Shown here piece after piece: positions 8,495-16,753 of a stretch of 64,000 nucleotides of DNA (position 1 is the stretch's first letter; each line of letters starts with the position of its first letter). The notes under the pieces are model-generated. The model saw only the letters and a program-made list of their open reading frames with translations, did no database searches and had not been told where the DNA came from. This DNA is from JAVBKV01 sp031553885 (GTDB taxonomy: Bacteria > Bacteroidota > Bacteroidia > Bacteroidales > Azobacteroidaceae), in assembly GCA_031553885.1 (NCBI GenBank), contig JAVBKV010000024.1:1-64000 (forward strand), written 5' to 3'. The position numbers and the translations under genes are program-made.

Positions 8495-10015
8495 ATGCAC
8501 GAAAAAATTATTATCCTTGATTTTGGTTCTCAAACGACCCAACTCATCGGCCGGCGATTGCGAGAACTTAACACCTACTGTGAGATTGTCCCTTATAACA
8601 AGTTTCCTGAAAACGACCAGTACGTCAAAGGAATAATCCTATCCGGAAGTCCTTTCTCGGTCAACGATGCAGGAGCCTTTAAACCGGACTTGTCATCCAT
8701 ACGCGGAAAGTATCCCATCCTGGGTATTTGCTACGGCGCCCAGTATTTAGCATTTTCTTCCGGCGGAAAAGTAGAAAAAGGAGACTCCCGGGAATACGGA
8801 CGGGCTATTCTGACTTCCGTATGTAACCAGGATCCTTTGATGAAAGGAGTCAAAGAAAAATCGCAGGTCTGGATGTCACATGGGGATACAATCACTACGA
8901 TTCCTGAAAATTTCAAGATTATTGCCGAAACAGCCGATGTAAAAGCTACGGCTTATAAAATTGAAGGAGAGGAAACCTGGGGAGTACAATTCCATCCGGA
9001 AGTATTCCATACCGAATGTGGAACTGCTATATTAGATAATTTTTTATCCATCTGCGGTAAAACAAAAGACTGGACACCGGCTTCTTTTATTGAAACAACA
9101 GTAGCGGAATTGAAAGAACAATTAGGTGATGATCATGTCATCCTGGCCTTATCCGGAGGAGTTGATTCCTCTGTAACCGCCGTTTTGTTGCATAAAGCCA
9201 TCGGTAAAAACCTGACCTGTATCTTTGTCGATCACGGTTTACTGAGGAAAAATGAATTCGAAAATGTCCTGAAAGATTATGAACATCTGGGTTTGAATGT
9301 CAAAGGGATAGATGCTAAAGAACGTTTTTACAAAGCGCTGGACGGAGTAACCGATCCGGAGAAAAAGCGGAAAATCATCGGCAAGGGATTCATCGATGTT
9401 TTTGAGGAAGAAGCCAATACATTGAAAGACGCCAAATGGCTGGGACAGGGAACCATTTATCCCGACATCATCGAATCGCTTTCCATTACCGGCACAGTAA
9501 TCAAATCCCACCACAATGTAGGTGGACTTCCCGAAAAAATGAACCTGAAACTGGTAGAGCCGCTCCGTCTGTTATTCAAAGACGAAGTGAGAAAAGTAGG
9601 ACGCGAACTCGGTATGATGCCTCACCTCATCAACCGCCATCCGTTCCCCGGACCGGGATTGGGAGTACGGATCCTGGGAGCTATTACTCCGGAGAAAGTA
9701 CGGATCCTACAGGATGCGGATGCTATCTTCATCAATGAACTACGTGCCTGGGACCTGTACGACAAAGTATGGCAGGCCGGTGCAATCCTGTTGCCCGTCC
9801 AATCGGTCGGTGTTATGGGAGATGAACGTACCTATGAAAATGCTGTGGCTTTACGTGCCGTAACATCTACGGATGCCATGACTGCCGATTGGGCCCGTTT
9901 GCCTTACGAATTCATGGCCAAAGTTTCCAATGAAATCATCAACAAAGTACGTGGCGTAAACCGGGTCGTTTACGACATCAGTTCCAAACCGCCCGCAACG
10001 ATCGAGTGGGAATAA
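8495..10015 (+). CDS. guaA: GMP synthase (glutamine-hydrolysing)
   Basis: This 506-residue protein is full length. It converts XMP to GMP with ATP and glutamine. The N-terminal class I amidotransferase has the nucleophile in GICYGAQY (Cys79) and the His167/Glu169 pair in QFHPE. The ATP pyrophosphatase domain begins with the P-loop SGGVDSS at 220-226 and includes HHNVGGLPE. The C-terminal dimerisation domain ends with the usual KPPATIEWE. It is monocistronic, bounded by a divergent promoter region and a strong terminator. Confidence 0.98.
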   Translation: MHEKIIILDFGSQTTQLIGRRLRELNTYCEIVPYNKFPENDQYVKGIILSGSPFSVNDAGAFKPDLSSIRGKYPILGICYGAQYLAFSSGGKVEKGDSREYGRAILTSVCNQDPLMKGVKEKSQVWMSHGDTITTIPENFKIIAETADVKATAYKIEGEETWGVQFHPEVFHTECGTAILDNFLSICGKTKDWTPASFIETTVAELKEQLGDDHVILALSGGVDSSVTAVLLHKAIGKNLTCIFVDHGLLRKNEFENVLKDYEHLGLNVKGIDAKERFYKALDGVTDPEKKRKIIGKGFIDVFEEEANTLKDAKWLGQGTIYPDIIESLSITGTVIKSHHNVGGLPEKMNLKLVEPLRLLFKDEVRKVGRELGMMPHLINRHPFPGPGLGVRILGAITPEKVRILQDADAIFINELRAWDLYDKVWQAGAILLPVQSVGVMGDERTYENAVALRAVTSTDAMTADWARLPYEFMAKVSNEIINKVRGVNRVVYDISSKPPATIEWE

Positions 10016-10037
10016 TCAAGAATAATTGACAACCATC

Positions 10038-10085
10038 AAAAACCCTATTTTAAGCTAAACAATTTAGTTCAAAATAGGGTTTTTA
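10038..10085. terminator. Terminator after guaA
   Basis: The A-rich arm from 10038 (core CCCTATTTT) pairs with AAAATAGGG and a T-run ending near 10085; the inner bases (GCTAAA/TTTAG) extend the stem. Confidence 0.8.
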
Positions 10086-10092
10086 ATAATCA

Positions 10093-10881
10093 ATGAAACA
10101 TAAAAGGATACTTATACTGATCTTATTTGTCGTCATTTGTCATTCTTTTTTGCATGCGCAAGAAAATGACAGCATCCCTTATCAGTTTACAGACTCAATT
10201 GTTGTCAACCCCAAACATCACAACAAAACGATTGAAATCCTTGGAGTTGCTATTCCCGTATCCATGATTACTTACGGTATTATATCATTGGAAAGCGGAG
10301 GTACCCGAAGCCTGGACTATTCAACCCGAAATGAACTACTGGAAGATCATTCCATGTGGTACAATGGCTGGGACAACTATTTCCAATTCTCACCTGCTGT
10401 TGCCGCTTTTGGAATGAAGCTGTGCGGAGTGGAAAGTACCCACAAATTATCAGATATGTTCATTCTTTATGCCTTGAGCAATGCCCTGGAATCAGGAGCC
10501 GTCTATACAACAAAGCATTATACTTCACGAAGAAGACCCGATGACTCAAACGGCAAATCATTTCCTTCCGGACACACAGCAACCGCATTCGTTTCAGCCG
10601 AATTTCTTCATCAGGAGTACAAAGACAAATCCGTCTGGATCAGCATCGGAGGTTACGGAATGGCTACCATGATCGGAGTTTCCCGGATATATAACAACAA
10701 GCACTGGGTAAGTGATGTAGTTGCCGGAGCCGGAATCGGTATTTTATCTACTAAAATTGTTTATTGGACTTACCCTTATATTCAAAAAGCGTTCAGCAAA
10801 AAAGATAAAAAGCAACAGGTCCTCATCTTTCCTGGCTACAACGACCGGAATTTCAATCTGAACCTCTCTTATACTTTTTAA
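10093..10881 (+). CDS. PAP2-family phosphatase, exported
   Basis: This 262-residue protein has a signal peptide (MKHKRILILILFVVICHSFL, then HAQ). All three PAP2 motifs are intact: K-x6-RP as KHYTSRRRP, PSGH, and SR-x5-H-x3-D as SRIYNNKHWVSD. The catalytic histidines are therefore present. Such enzymes dephosphorylate lipid phosphates (undecaprenyl pyrophosphate, phosphatidic acid, lipid A); the substrate here cannot be told. The C-terminus ends in a strand-like NLNLSYTF, which could reflect outer-membrane association. It follows guaA but is separated by a terminator. Confidence 0.88.
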   Translation: MKHKRILILILFVVICHSFLHAQENDSIPYQFTDSIVVNPKHHNKTIEILGVAIPVSMITYGIISLESGGTRSLDYSTRNELLEDHSMWYNGWDNYFQFSPAVAAFGMKLCGVESTHKLSDMFILYALSNALESGAVYTTKHYTSRRRPDDSNGKSFPSGHTATAFVSAEFLHQEYKDKSVWISIGGYGMATMIGVSRIYNNKHWVSDVVAGAGIGILSTKIVYWTYPYIQKAFSKKDKKQQVLIFPGYNDRNFNLNLSYTF

Positions 10882-10888
10882 AAAAACC

Positions 10889-10896
10889 TATCTTTG
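10889..10896 (+). promoter_or_regulatory. Promoter of the HAD/DHS-like/PfkB cluster
   Basis: TATCTTTG is a perfect TAnnTTTG box, 29 nt before the first ATG of the cluster. Confidence 0.6.
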
Positions 10897-10924
10897 CACC
10901 GGAAACTAAAAAAATCAATACAAA

Positions 10925-11728
10925 ATGGAAATACTGAAATTTCTTCCCTCTCCTCGGCCTGCCCTGAAAGCGGCTTTATTCGATTTCGACGGAACCCTTT
11001 CTACCTTGCGGTATGGATGGGAAGAGATCATGGAACCGATGATGATCGAATTTATCACCGGAGGATCGGAATATGATGAATCCTTGATAAGAAAAGTTAA
11101 AAATTACATTGACCAGTCTACCGGAATCCAGACTTATTATCAGATGGAATGGCTAGCTAATGAGGTCCGATCAACAGGCCTGAATCCAGGTGCCAGTACT
11201 GACCCGTGGTGGTATAAGGATGAATACAACCGTCGGCTGATGAACAACGTGGCACAAAGACGGGAAGATATCCTTACCGGTAAAATTCCGGCCGAAGAAT
11301 TCCTGATCAAGGGCAGCCGGGAATTATTGCAAATGCTGGTAGAAAAGGGAATAGAGATCTATGTCGCCAGTGGTACCGATCATGAAGATGTGAATGAGGA
11401 AGCAAGAATACTCGGTCTTGATCATTTTTTCAAAGAAATATCCGGGGCTCCTTCCCGTAAAGCTGATTGTTCGAAAGAAGCTGTTATCCGGAAATTAATT
11501 AACGACAGAAAACTGAACGGGAGTGAATTAGTGGTGTTCGGCGACGGAAAAGTGGAAATTCGTCTGGGCAGTGAAGTTCATGCCATTACCGTAGGAGTTG
11601 CAAGTAATGAAGCACAACGGTATGGGATCAATCCCGTTAAAAGAGAAAGACTGATTCCGGCCGGAGCAAACCTGATCGTCGGAGATTTTATCGAAGCAAA
11701 CAAAATCATGGATTTTATTATTAATTAA
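10925..11728 (+). CDS. HAD-superfamily hydrolase, cluster with DHS-like protein and PfkB kinase
   Basis: This 267-residue protein has HAD motif I FDFDGTLS (nucleophile Asp20, Asp22), motif II VASGTDHED, and motif IV VVFGDGKVE. A helical cap of about 110 residues follows motif I. Members are mostly phosphatases of sugars or nucleotides; the substrate is unknown. It starts a three-gene run (5-nt gap to the next gene) that ends with a kinase of the heptose-7-phosphate kinase type. A role in making or breaking a phosphorylated sugar or cyclitol is therefore plausible, by context only. Confidence 0.85.
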   Translation: MEILKFLPSPRPALKAALFDFDGTLSTLRYGWEEIMEPMMIEFITGGSEYDESLIRKVKNYIDQSTGIQTYYQMEWLANEVRSTGLNPGASTDPWWYKDEYNRRLMNNVAQRREDILTGKIPAEEFLIKGSRELLQMLVEKGIEIYVASGTDHEDVNEEARILGLDHFFKEISGAPSRKADCSKEAVIRKLINDRKLNGSELVVFGDGKVEIRLGSEVHAITVGVASNEAQRYGINPVKRERLIPAGANLIVGDFIEANKIMDFIIN

Positions 11729-11733
11729 TTTTT

Positions 11734-12717
11734 ATGGACGAAAATATCAAGATAGCAGGTCAGCTGGATTTTTCAAAAATCCGCACTTTTCCCGTCAAAG
11801 ACAGGTATAATCTGGTAACGATCGACAATATGAGACGCCCGGGATTTGATGCTGTTACTCCCTGGGATCATCCGGATTTCAATGAGTTAGTGGAACGGAT
11901 CATCCTTGCAAGACGTAATAATCGCCCGGTAATTCTGTCCATGGGAGCCCATGTGATCAAGAACCGGCTTTCGGGTTACCTGATCGAACTGATCAAACGA
12001 GGTTTCATTACACATATTGCAGGTAACGGAGCCGGAAGTATCCACGACTTCGAACTGGGTTTCAACGGAGGGACTTCGGAAGACGTGCCTACTGCCATTG
12101 AAGACGGATCGTTCGGTATGTGGGAAGAAACCGGAGACTGGATGAACGAGGCTCTGCAGAGAGGTGCCCGGGAAGGATTGGGTTATGGGGAGAGTCTGGC
12201 CGTTTATATAGACCGCTATCCAGACCGTTTTCCCTATAAAAACGACTGTGTTTTGTATCAGGCCTATAAATACGGCGTTCCAGCGACCTATCATATTGCC
12301 TTGGGAACGGATATTATTCATCAGCATCCTTCAGTTGATTTTGCCGCTATCGGAGCATGCAGCGGTGTGGATTTCCATAAGATATGCTATTCGGTATCGC
12401 AAATGGACGGAGGGGTGTTTCTGAACTTCGGGTCGGGAGTCATAGGGCCGGAAGTATTTCTGAAAGCCTTATCCATAGCAAGGAATCTGGGTTATGATGT
12501 TTACAGGATAACAACTGCTAATTTTGACCTGATCGATCTTGGAGATTACCGGAGTAAGATAGGTTATGAAGATCCGGATTATTATTACCGGCCACGTAAA
12601 AATATTGTTAACCGTCCGACCAGTATGGGAGGAAAAGGCTGGCATTTCTGTGTAGATCACCAGATAAGTATCCCTAATTTATTCAATAAGCTGACAGCTA
12701 TAGTACCACAACTATAA
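11734..12717 (+). CDS. Deoxyhypusine-synthase-like Rossmann protein, unknown function
   Basis: This 327-residue protein has an alternating alpha/beta pattern and glycine-rich turns: GNGAGSIHDFELGFNGGTSED, HIALGTDIIHQHPS, AAIGACSGVDFHK, and NFGSGVIGPEVFLKALSIARNLGYD. It resembles the DHS-like/nucleotide-binding family found with carbohydrate kinases in other bacteria. I do not see the lysine-containing active-site motif of true deoxyhypusine synthase, and bacteria lack eIF5A, so hypusine synthesis is unlikely. It lies between a HAD phosphatase and a PfkB kinase on the same strand. The assignment is by fold pattern and recall, not a search. Confidence 0.65.
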   Translation: MDENIKIAGQLDFSKIRTFPVKDRYNLVTIDNMRRPGFDAVTPWDHPDFNELVERIILARRNNRPVILSMGAHVIKNRLSGYLIELIKRGFITHIAGNGAGSIHDFELGFNGGTSEDVPTAIEDGSFGMWEETGDWMNEALQRGAREGLGYGESLAVYIDRYPDRFPYKNDCVLYQAYKYGVPATYHIALGTDIIHQHPSVDFAAIGACSGVDFHKICYSVSQMDGGVFLNFGSGVIGPEVFLKALSIARNLGYDVYRITTANFDLIDLGDYRSKIGYEDPDYYYRPRKNIVNRPTSMGGKGWHFCVDHQISIPNLFNKLTAIVPQL

Positions 12718-12730
12718 AAACACATTTATT

Positions 12731-12832
12731 TACGTATGAAACGAAGCATGTACATTCATGTATACTATAAGTAAATGAACATGCGAGTTCCATACGACCG
12801 ATTTAATAAAAATAAAATATGTACGTATGAAA
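12731..12832 (+). repeat. Shared leader element, copy 1 (before the PfkB kinase)
   Basis: The element begins and ends with the direct repeat TACGTATGAAA (12731-12741 and 12822-12832); the second copy contains the start codon of the kinase gene. Inside, an imperfect inverted repeat runs from GTATG (12734) to CATAC (12795), with GCATGT/ACATGC as the core stem. A 12-codon ORF starting MKRSMY begins at 12736. A homologous copy lies upstream of the DUF4827 gene at 28805-28925 on the other strand. Confidence 0.7.
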
Positions 12833-13858
12833 TTATTCGGAAAACTCAGTGAAATCCAGTTGGAAGAAATACTGACTAAAGTCGGGAAAGCCAACGTAGG
12901 GATGATCGGCGACCTCTGTTTAGACATCTATTGGAAAGCCGATATGACCCGCAGTGAATTATCCCGTGAAACGCCTCATTTTCCTTTACCCATAGTCGAA
13001 GAACGCATGTCGCCCGGTGGGGGAGGAAACCTGGCAGCGAATATAGCAGCCCTACGTCCCGCAAAAATTAAAGCTATCGGAGTTGTGGGAGACGACTGGA
13101 GAGGAAAAGCATTGCTGAGGGAACTGGAAAACAGAGGTATTGATGATTCCAATATTGTTATATGCAGGGATGTCATGACTAATACCTATTGTAAACCCAT
13201 CCGCATGGGTATTTCGGATGTGGAATACGAAGATCCGAGACTGGATTTCTGTAACTATCGGGGTTTACCCGGAAGTGCGGAAAAAATGTTGCTCGATAAT
13301 CTTGACAGGACAGTGAAAGATCTGGATGTACTGTGTGTTACCGATCAGTTTATCTTCGGATGTATTACACCTGCTGTCAGGAAAAAGCTTATACAATATG
13401 CTGCAGAAGGATTAACCGTCATTGTAGACAGTCGCGATAAAATGCCGGAATATAGGGGAGTCATTATGAAACCCAACGAAATAGAAGCCTGGAGGATCGT
13501 TCAGGACACAAACTTACCTCCGGCAGACAACCTGGAACAGTATGTGGAAATAGCCGGTAAATTAGCCCGGATCAACAGAGCTCCTGTCTGTATGACCATA
13601 GGCCCGAAAGGATGTCTTTATTCCGACGGACAAACCATAACACATGTATCTGCTTATGCCGTCGAACCGCCTATCGATATCGTCGGGGCGGGAGATACCT
13701 TCCTGGCGGCATTCGGAACGGCAATAGCTGCCGGAATAGATCCGGTAATGGCTGCTTCATTCGGGAATCTGGCGTCAAGTATTACGATCAAAAAGATAGG
13801 AACGACGGGAACTTCTTCACAAGAGGAGTTACGAAAGGCACTGAAAGCCAATGTTTAG
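12827..13858 (+). CDS. PfkB-family sugar kinase, RfaE/HldE-kinase-like
   Basis: This 343-residue protein has the ribokinase/PfkB fold. The substrate side has GDLCLDIYW and RMSPGGGGNLAANIAAL near the N-terminus, and the ATP side has the catalytic anion-hole motif DIVGAGDTFLAAFG (catalytic Asp in GAGD). The order and spacing resemble the kinase half of heptose-1-phosphate synthesis enzymes (HldE/RfaE), though the substrate may differ. It ends the HAD/DHS-like cluster. The 110-nt gap upstream holds the shared leader element, so its translation may be controlled separately. Confidence 0.85.
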   Translation: MKLFGKLSEIQLEEILTKVGKANVGMIGDLCLDIYWKADMTRSELSRETPHFPLPIVEERMSPGGGGNLAANIAALRPAKIKAIGVVGDDWRGKALLRELENRGIDDSNIVICRDVMTNTYCKPIRMGISDVEYEDPRLDFCNYRGLPGSAEKMLLDNLDRTVKDLDVLCVTDQFIFGCITPAVRKKLIQYAAEGLTVIVDSRDKMPEYRGVIMKPNEIEAWRIVQDTNLPPADNLEQYVEIAGKLARINRAPVCMTIGPKGCLYSDGQTITHVSAYAVEPPIDIVGAGDTFLAAFGTAIAAGIDPVMAASFGNLASSITIKKIGTTGTSSQEELRKALKANV

Positions 13859-13879
13859 TCACCGGCTTCCGATCAATAG

Positions 13880-14008
13880 TCATTTCTTCGATTTTATATT
13901 TGCTGAATTTTCCTTAATACGGAATTTTACTATCTTTTTAATTAAAGTCACAGGAAGCTTTTTGTTCAGGGGAAAACGAATTGTTCCACCGGAAGTTTTA
14001 TAGTCCAT
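13880..14008 (-). pseudogene. C-terminal remnant of a DUF1801/YdhG-like protein
   Basis: The last 43 residues of this reading frame, from MDYKTSGGTIRFPL to the stop, look like the conserved tail of DUF1801 (YdhG/iron-chaperone-like) proteins, which typically ends in a KGTIRFPLDKPLP-like stretch followed by a VKFR-like helix. Upstream in the same frame the sequence turns into unrelated hydrophobic codons, and I see no frame restoring the rest of the domain. I read it as the leftover of a deletion at the boundary between the kinase cluster and the accessory strip. Confidence 0.45.
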
Positions 14009-14147
14009 GAGTTCTTTGTTGGAAACCGTTAGCCGGATGATGGAACGGACTAACATTAAAACGACGCAGGTATATACCAAGATAACAAAGGAAAAATCAA
14101 CCAAACAACATCCCTATATTGGATAACTTTATGCCAATAAAATCATT

Positions 14148-14155
14148 TATCTTTG
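14148..14155 (+). promoter_or_regulatory. Promoter -7 box of the zinc-ribbon/AraC regulator
   Basis: TATCTTTG lies 20 nt before the ATG at 14176. It falls inside the longer TTG-started reading (14119), which argues for the ATG start. Confidence 0.6.
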
Positions 14156-14175
14156 TAAAAATAATATGCAAAGAT

Positions 14176-15306
14176 ATGGTTGGCAAAATATTAAACGAGA
14201 GATATTGCCAAAGTTGTGGAATACCTTTGGATAAAGTCGAACTCAGTGTGATGTTTTATAATCCGGAGAACAATGGATATTGTCTGTGTTGTTGGAAAAA
14301 TGAAGAATACAAGGCTGATAGAACAATGTCAGAAATGGTCGAAATCTGGATAGCTAATACTGATTGGTATAATAGTTTAGTAGGGACAGACTATACACCT
14401 GAAGAGCTTAGGCAAGTATTTATGGAAAGGCTTCCTACGCTCAACAGGTGGAAACAAAAGGCAGAAACACAAAATATTCATGAAGAGACAATTGGCAGAA
14501 TAACAAACTATATCCAAGAACACCTTTTTGAGAAATTGGAGATGGACGAATTAATATTAATGAGCCGGCTATCTAAATACCATTTTCGCGAAGTATTCAA
14601 GAAAGTTACAGGTGAAAATATAGCAAGCTACATTCAGCGACTACGAATCGAACAAATTGCAAATCTCCTATTATCAACAGAAATGACGCTTGAACAAATC
14701 GCCAGGCAAACAAATTATCAAACTAAAAACAGTCTATCCAAAGCATTCAAGAAACATTTCGGAATCTCTACTACAGAATATAAAAAACAGAAGGAACAAC
14801 CCTTACTTAATATAAATATTTCTGACTTTATATATGAGATAAAGTCAATTTGCAATTTATATGTTCTTTATGTAGAAGTGGGCGATTCGTATAAAAACAA
14901 AAGTAGGTATCGTGCTAAATGGAGTCAGATTTTCAACTACATGAATGAATTAGGAATTGAAAAAGATAAATTACGTTTAGTAAGTATCAGCTTAGACGAT
15001 CCGTTAATTACCCCTACAAGTCAATGTAGGTTCTATATAGGAGCAATGATCCCTAACCATGTTTCAGTAGGATCTAAATATAAAACGATGCAATTGCCTG
15101 ACGGAAAATATGCTGTATTTAAGCATGTTGGATGTTTATCAGACTTACATGTAATGTATCGTGAAATTTATGAAAACTGGCTACCTCAAAGCGGATATTA
15201 CGCCAATGGCACAATTAGTTTTGAAAGCTATCTAGTTTCTCCTATTGAATCTAATATCAACGAGATAACCACTGAAATTTATATACCTGTAAAGAAGCTT
15301 AAATAA
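14176..15306 (+). CDS. Zinc-ribbon / AraC HTH / GyrI-like effector-binding fusion regulator
   Basis: From the ATG at 14176 the protein has 376 residues. An N-terminal zinc ribbon uses Cys11, Cys14, Cys36 and Cys39 (CQSC and CLCC pairs) and continues to about residue 90. Two AraC-type helix-turn-helices follow (about 100-205: ELILMSRLSKYHFREVFKK, then LEQIARQTNYQTKNSLSKAF). The C-terminus (about 215-376) fits the GyrI-like small-molecule-binding domain. Such fusions usually sense toxic or foreign small molecules. It heads a run of small genes (DUF3795, DUF3788, DinB) in lower-GC DNA. Confidence 0.86.
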   Translation: MVGKILNERYCQSCGIPLDKVELSVMFYNPENNGYCLCCWKNEEYKADRTMSEMVEIWIANTDWYNSLVGTDYTPEELRQVFMERLPTLNRWKQKAETQNIHEETIGRITNYIQEHLFEKLEMDELILMSRLSKYHFREVFKKVTGENIASYIQRLRIEQIANLLLSTEMTLEQIARQTNYQTKNSLSKAFKKHFGISTTEYKKQKEQPLLNINISDFIYEIKSICNLYVLYVEVGDSYKNKSRYRAKWSQIFNYMNELGIEKDKLRLVSISLDDPLITPTSQCRFYIGAMIPNHVSVGSKYKTMQLPDGKYAVFKHVGCLSDLHVMYREIYENWLPQSGYYANGTISFESYLVSPIESNINEITTEIYIPVKKLK

Positions 15307-15314
15307 ATTATGAT

Positions 15315-15735
15315 ATGGAAGGAAAAGATAAGATAATACCCAAAGACGAAAACCTTATTTCATATTGCGGTTTATACTGTGGGGCTTGCCCTACATATAT
15401 TGGAGGGAAATGCGAAGGTTGTAAAGGTAGCTCTCCGTTGTGTGCTGTAGGATACCCATACATGTAAAGTAAGACCCTGTTGTATGGAGAATAATTATTT
15501 TTCTTGTGCGGACTGTAAAAAATTTACCTCAGTAGAATTGTGCAAAAAATTCAATCCATTGTCAATAAAGGTTGGAGAATATATTTCCTGCACCAGTCGA
15601 CAAAAGTCTATCGAAATGATAAAAGATAAGGGTTTAGCTGTTTTTGTTGAATACATGGTCAGTAAAGAATGGGTTACAATAAAAACAAAAGATAATTTCT
15701 TAAATAAAAAATTGGGAAAAAAGAAAGGATCGTAA
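15315..15735 (+). pseudogene. DUF3795 protein, frameshifted
   Basis: The first frame (15315-15467) encodes 49 residues with the family's cysteine pattern (SYCGLYCGACPTY, then CEGCKG) and then Met-stop. The matching continuation is in the +1 frame: CKVRPCC directly before the Met at 15484, then FSCADCKKF and the rest of the domain to 15735. Removing the single A at about 15462 joins GYPY to CKVRPCC and gives one cysteine-rich protein of about 139 residues. The gene looks inactivated by a one-base insertion, unless the assembly is wrong there. Confidence 0.8.
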
Positions 15736-15736
15736 T

Positions 15737-16153
15737 ATGGCCGAAATAAAATTAAAAAATAAAGAAATTTTTCCTTCGGATGAAGTGTTGGCAACTATTT
15801 TAGGAGAAAGTTTTGTAGCCTTTAAATGCTTAAACGATGCATTCTCGTTACATGAAATTATCCCGGAATGGAATTATTATAGAGATGGAAATGCCTGGTT
15901 ATGTAAAATGTTATTCAAAAAGAAGAATTTAGGTTGGATTTCTGTTTGCGACGGATATTTTAATATAACATGCTACTTCACGGAAAAGTATATTGAGAAA
16001 ATAGAAGGTTCGGCTATTTCGCAAAGCACCAAAGAAGCCTTTTACAGAGCCAAACCATGCGGGAGATTAATTCCAATGACTATTCTAGTCCATAATAATC
16101 AACTTCCAGAGGATGTAGTAATTATGGTATTATTTAAAAAAGGATTGAAATAA
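15737..16153 (+). CDS. DUF3788 family protein
   Basis: This 138-residue cytosolic protein fits DUF3788: an N-terminal LGESFVAFKCLNDAF segment, the EWNYYRDGNAWLCKMLFKKKNLGWISV strands, and a C-terminal PCGRLIPMTI motif. Its function is unknown; the fold is likely related to small heteromeric or ligand-binding modules seen next to GyrI-like regulators. It begins 1 nt after the DUF3795 stop, so the two are probably cotranscribed. Confidence 0.75.
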   Translation: MAEIKLKNKEIFPSDEVLATILGESFVAFKCLNDAFSLHEIIPEWNYYRDGNAWLCKMLFKKKNLGWISVCDGYFNITCYFTEKYIEKIEGSAISQSTKEAFYRAKPCGRLIPMTILVHNNQLPEDVVIMVLFKKGLK

Positions 16154-16177
16154 GATGATTATTCTGCAATGAGGTAT

Positions 16178-16185
16178 TATCTTTG
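16178..16185 (+). promoter_or_regulatory. Promoter -7 box of the DinB gene
   Basis: TATCTTTG lies 73 nt before the DinB-like start. The 105-nt gap holds nothing else recognisable. Confidence 0.45.
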
Positions 16186-16258
16186 CCAATATGAAACTAA
16201 AAGATTAGCTCTTCAAAAATTTCATTCTAATGATTTAATGATTAAAACATAAAAAATT

Positions 16259-16741
16259 ATGTCAGAATTATTTTTTTTACACGTAACAAAAGAAATCAGA
16301 GAGATTATAGAAATAGAAGAAGCTTATTTAAATTCATTGGATAAAGATTCTATTTCGAATAAATTTAATTGTCAAAACCGCTCAATCAAGCAGATTGTCG
16401 GACACATGATTGATTCTGCCACTAACAATCTTCATCGTATCGTTCATCTGCAATACAATGAAACACCTCTCATTTTTCCGAATTATTCGACTAATGGAAA
16501 TAACGACCGATGGATTGCCATACAAAACTTTCAGGAAGAAAACTGGCACCTGTTAGTACAATTATGGAAATACAGCAATTTACACATAATCCATGTAATA
16601 GAACATGTCAATTTAAATAAAATGGATAACAAATGGATCGCCTCTCCAACAGAAGAAGTAAGCTTAAAAGATATGATTCTGGATTATCCCCGACATTTGA
16701 AGCTACATATTAATGAGATTCATGAACTATATAACAGCTAG
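16259..16741 (+). CDS. DinB-like four-helix metalloprotein
   Basis: This 160-residue, largely helical protein keeps the DinB/YfiT histidine pattern: His in IVGHMIDS (position 49), a His-rich helix HIIHVIEHV, and YPRHLKLHINEI near the C-terminus. Members bind a divalent metal, and several are thiol-dependent transferases for small-molecule detoxification. It ends the accessory strip, converging on the HTCS gene with a 12-nt gap. Confidence 0.8.
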   Translation: MSELFFLHVTKEIREIIEIEEAYLNSLDKDSISNKFNCQNRSIKQIVGHMIDSATNNLHRIVHLQYNETPLIFPNYSTNGNNDRWIAIQNFQEENWHLLVQLWKYSNLHIIHVIEHVNLNKMDNKWIASPTEEVSLKDMILDYPRHLKLHINEIHELYNS

Positions 16742-16753
16742 TTGAAAGGAATT

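Noticed and set aside
11734..12717. True deoxyhypusine synthase
   Set aside because: The catalytic lysine motif is not seen and bacteria have no eIF5A substrate; only the fold resemblance is claimed.
14119..14175. TTG-started extension of the zinc-ribbon regulator
   Set aside because: The -7 box at 14148-14155 lies inside it and the family begins close to the ERYCQSCG motif.
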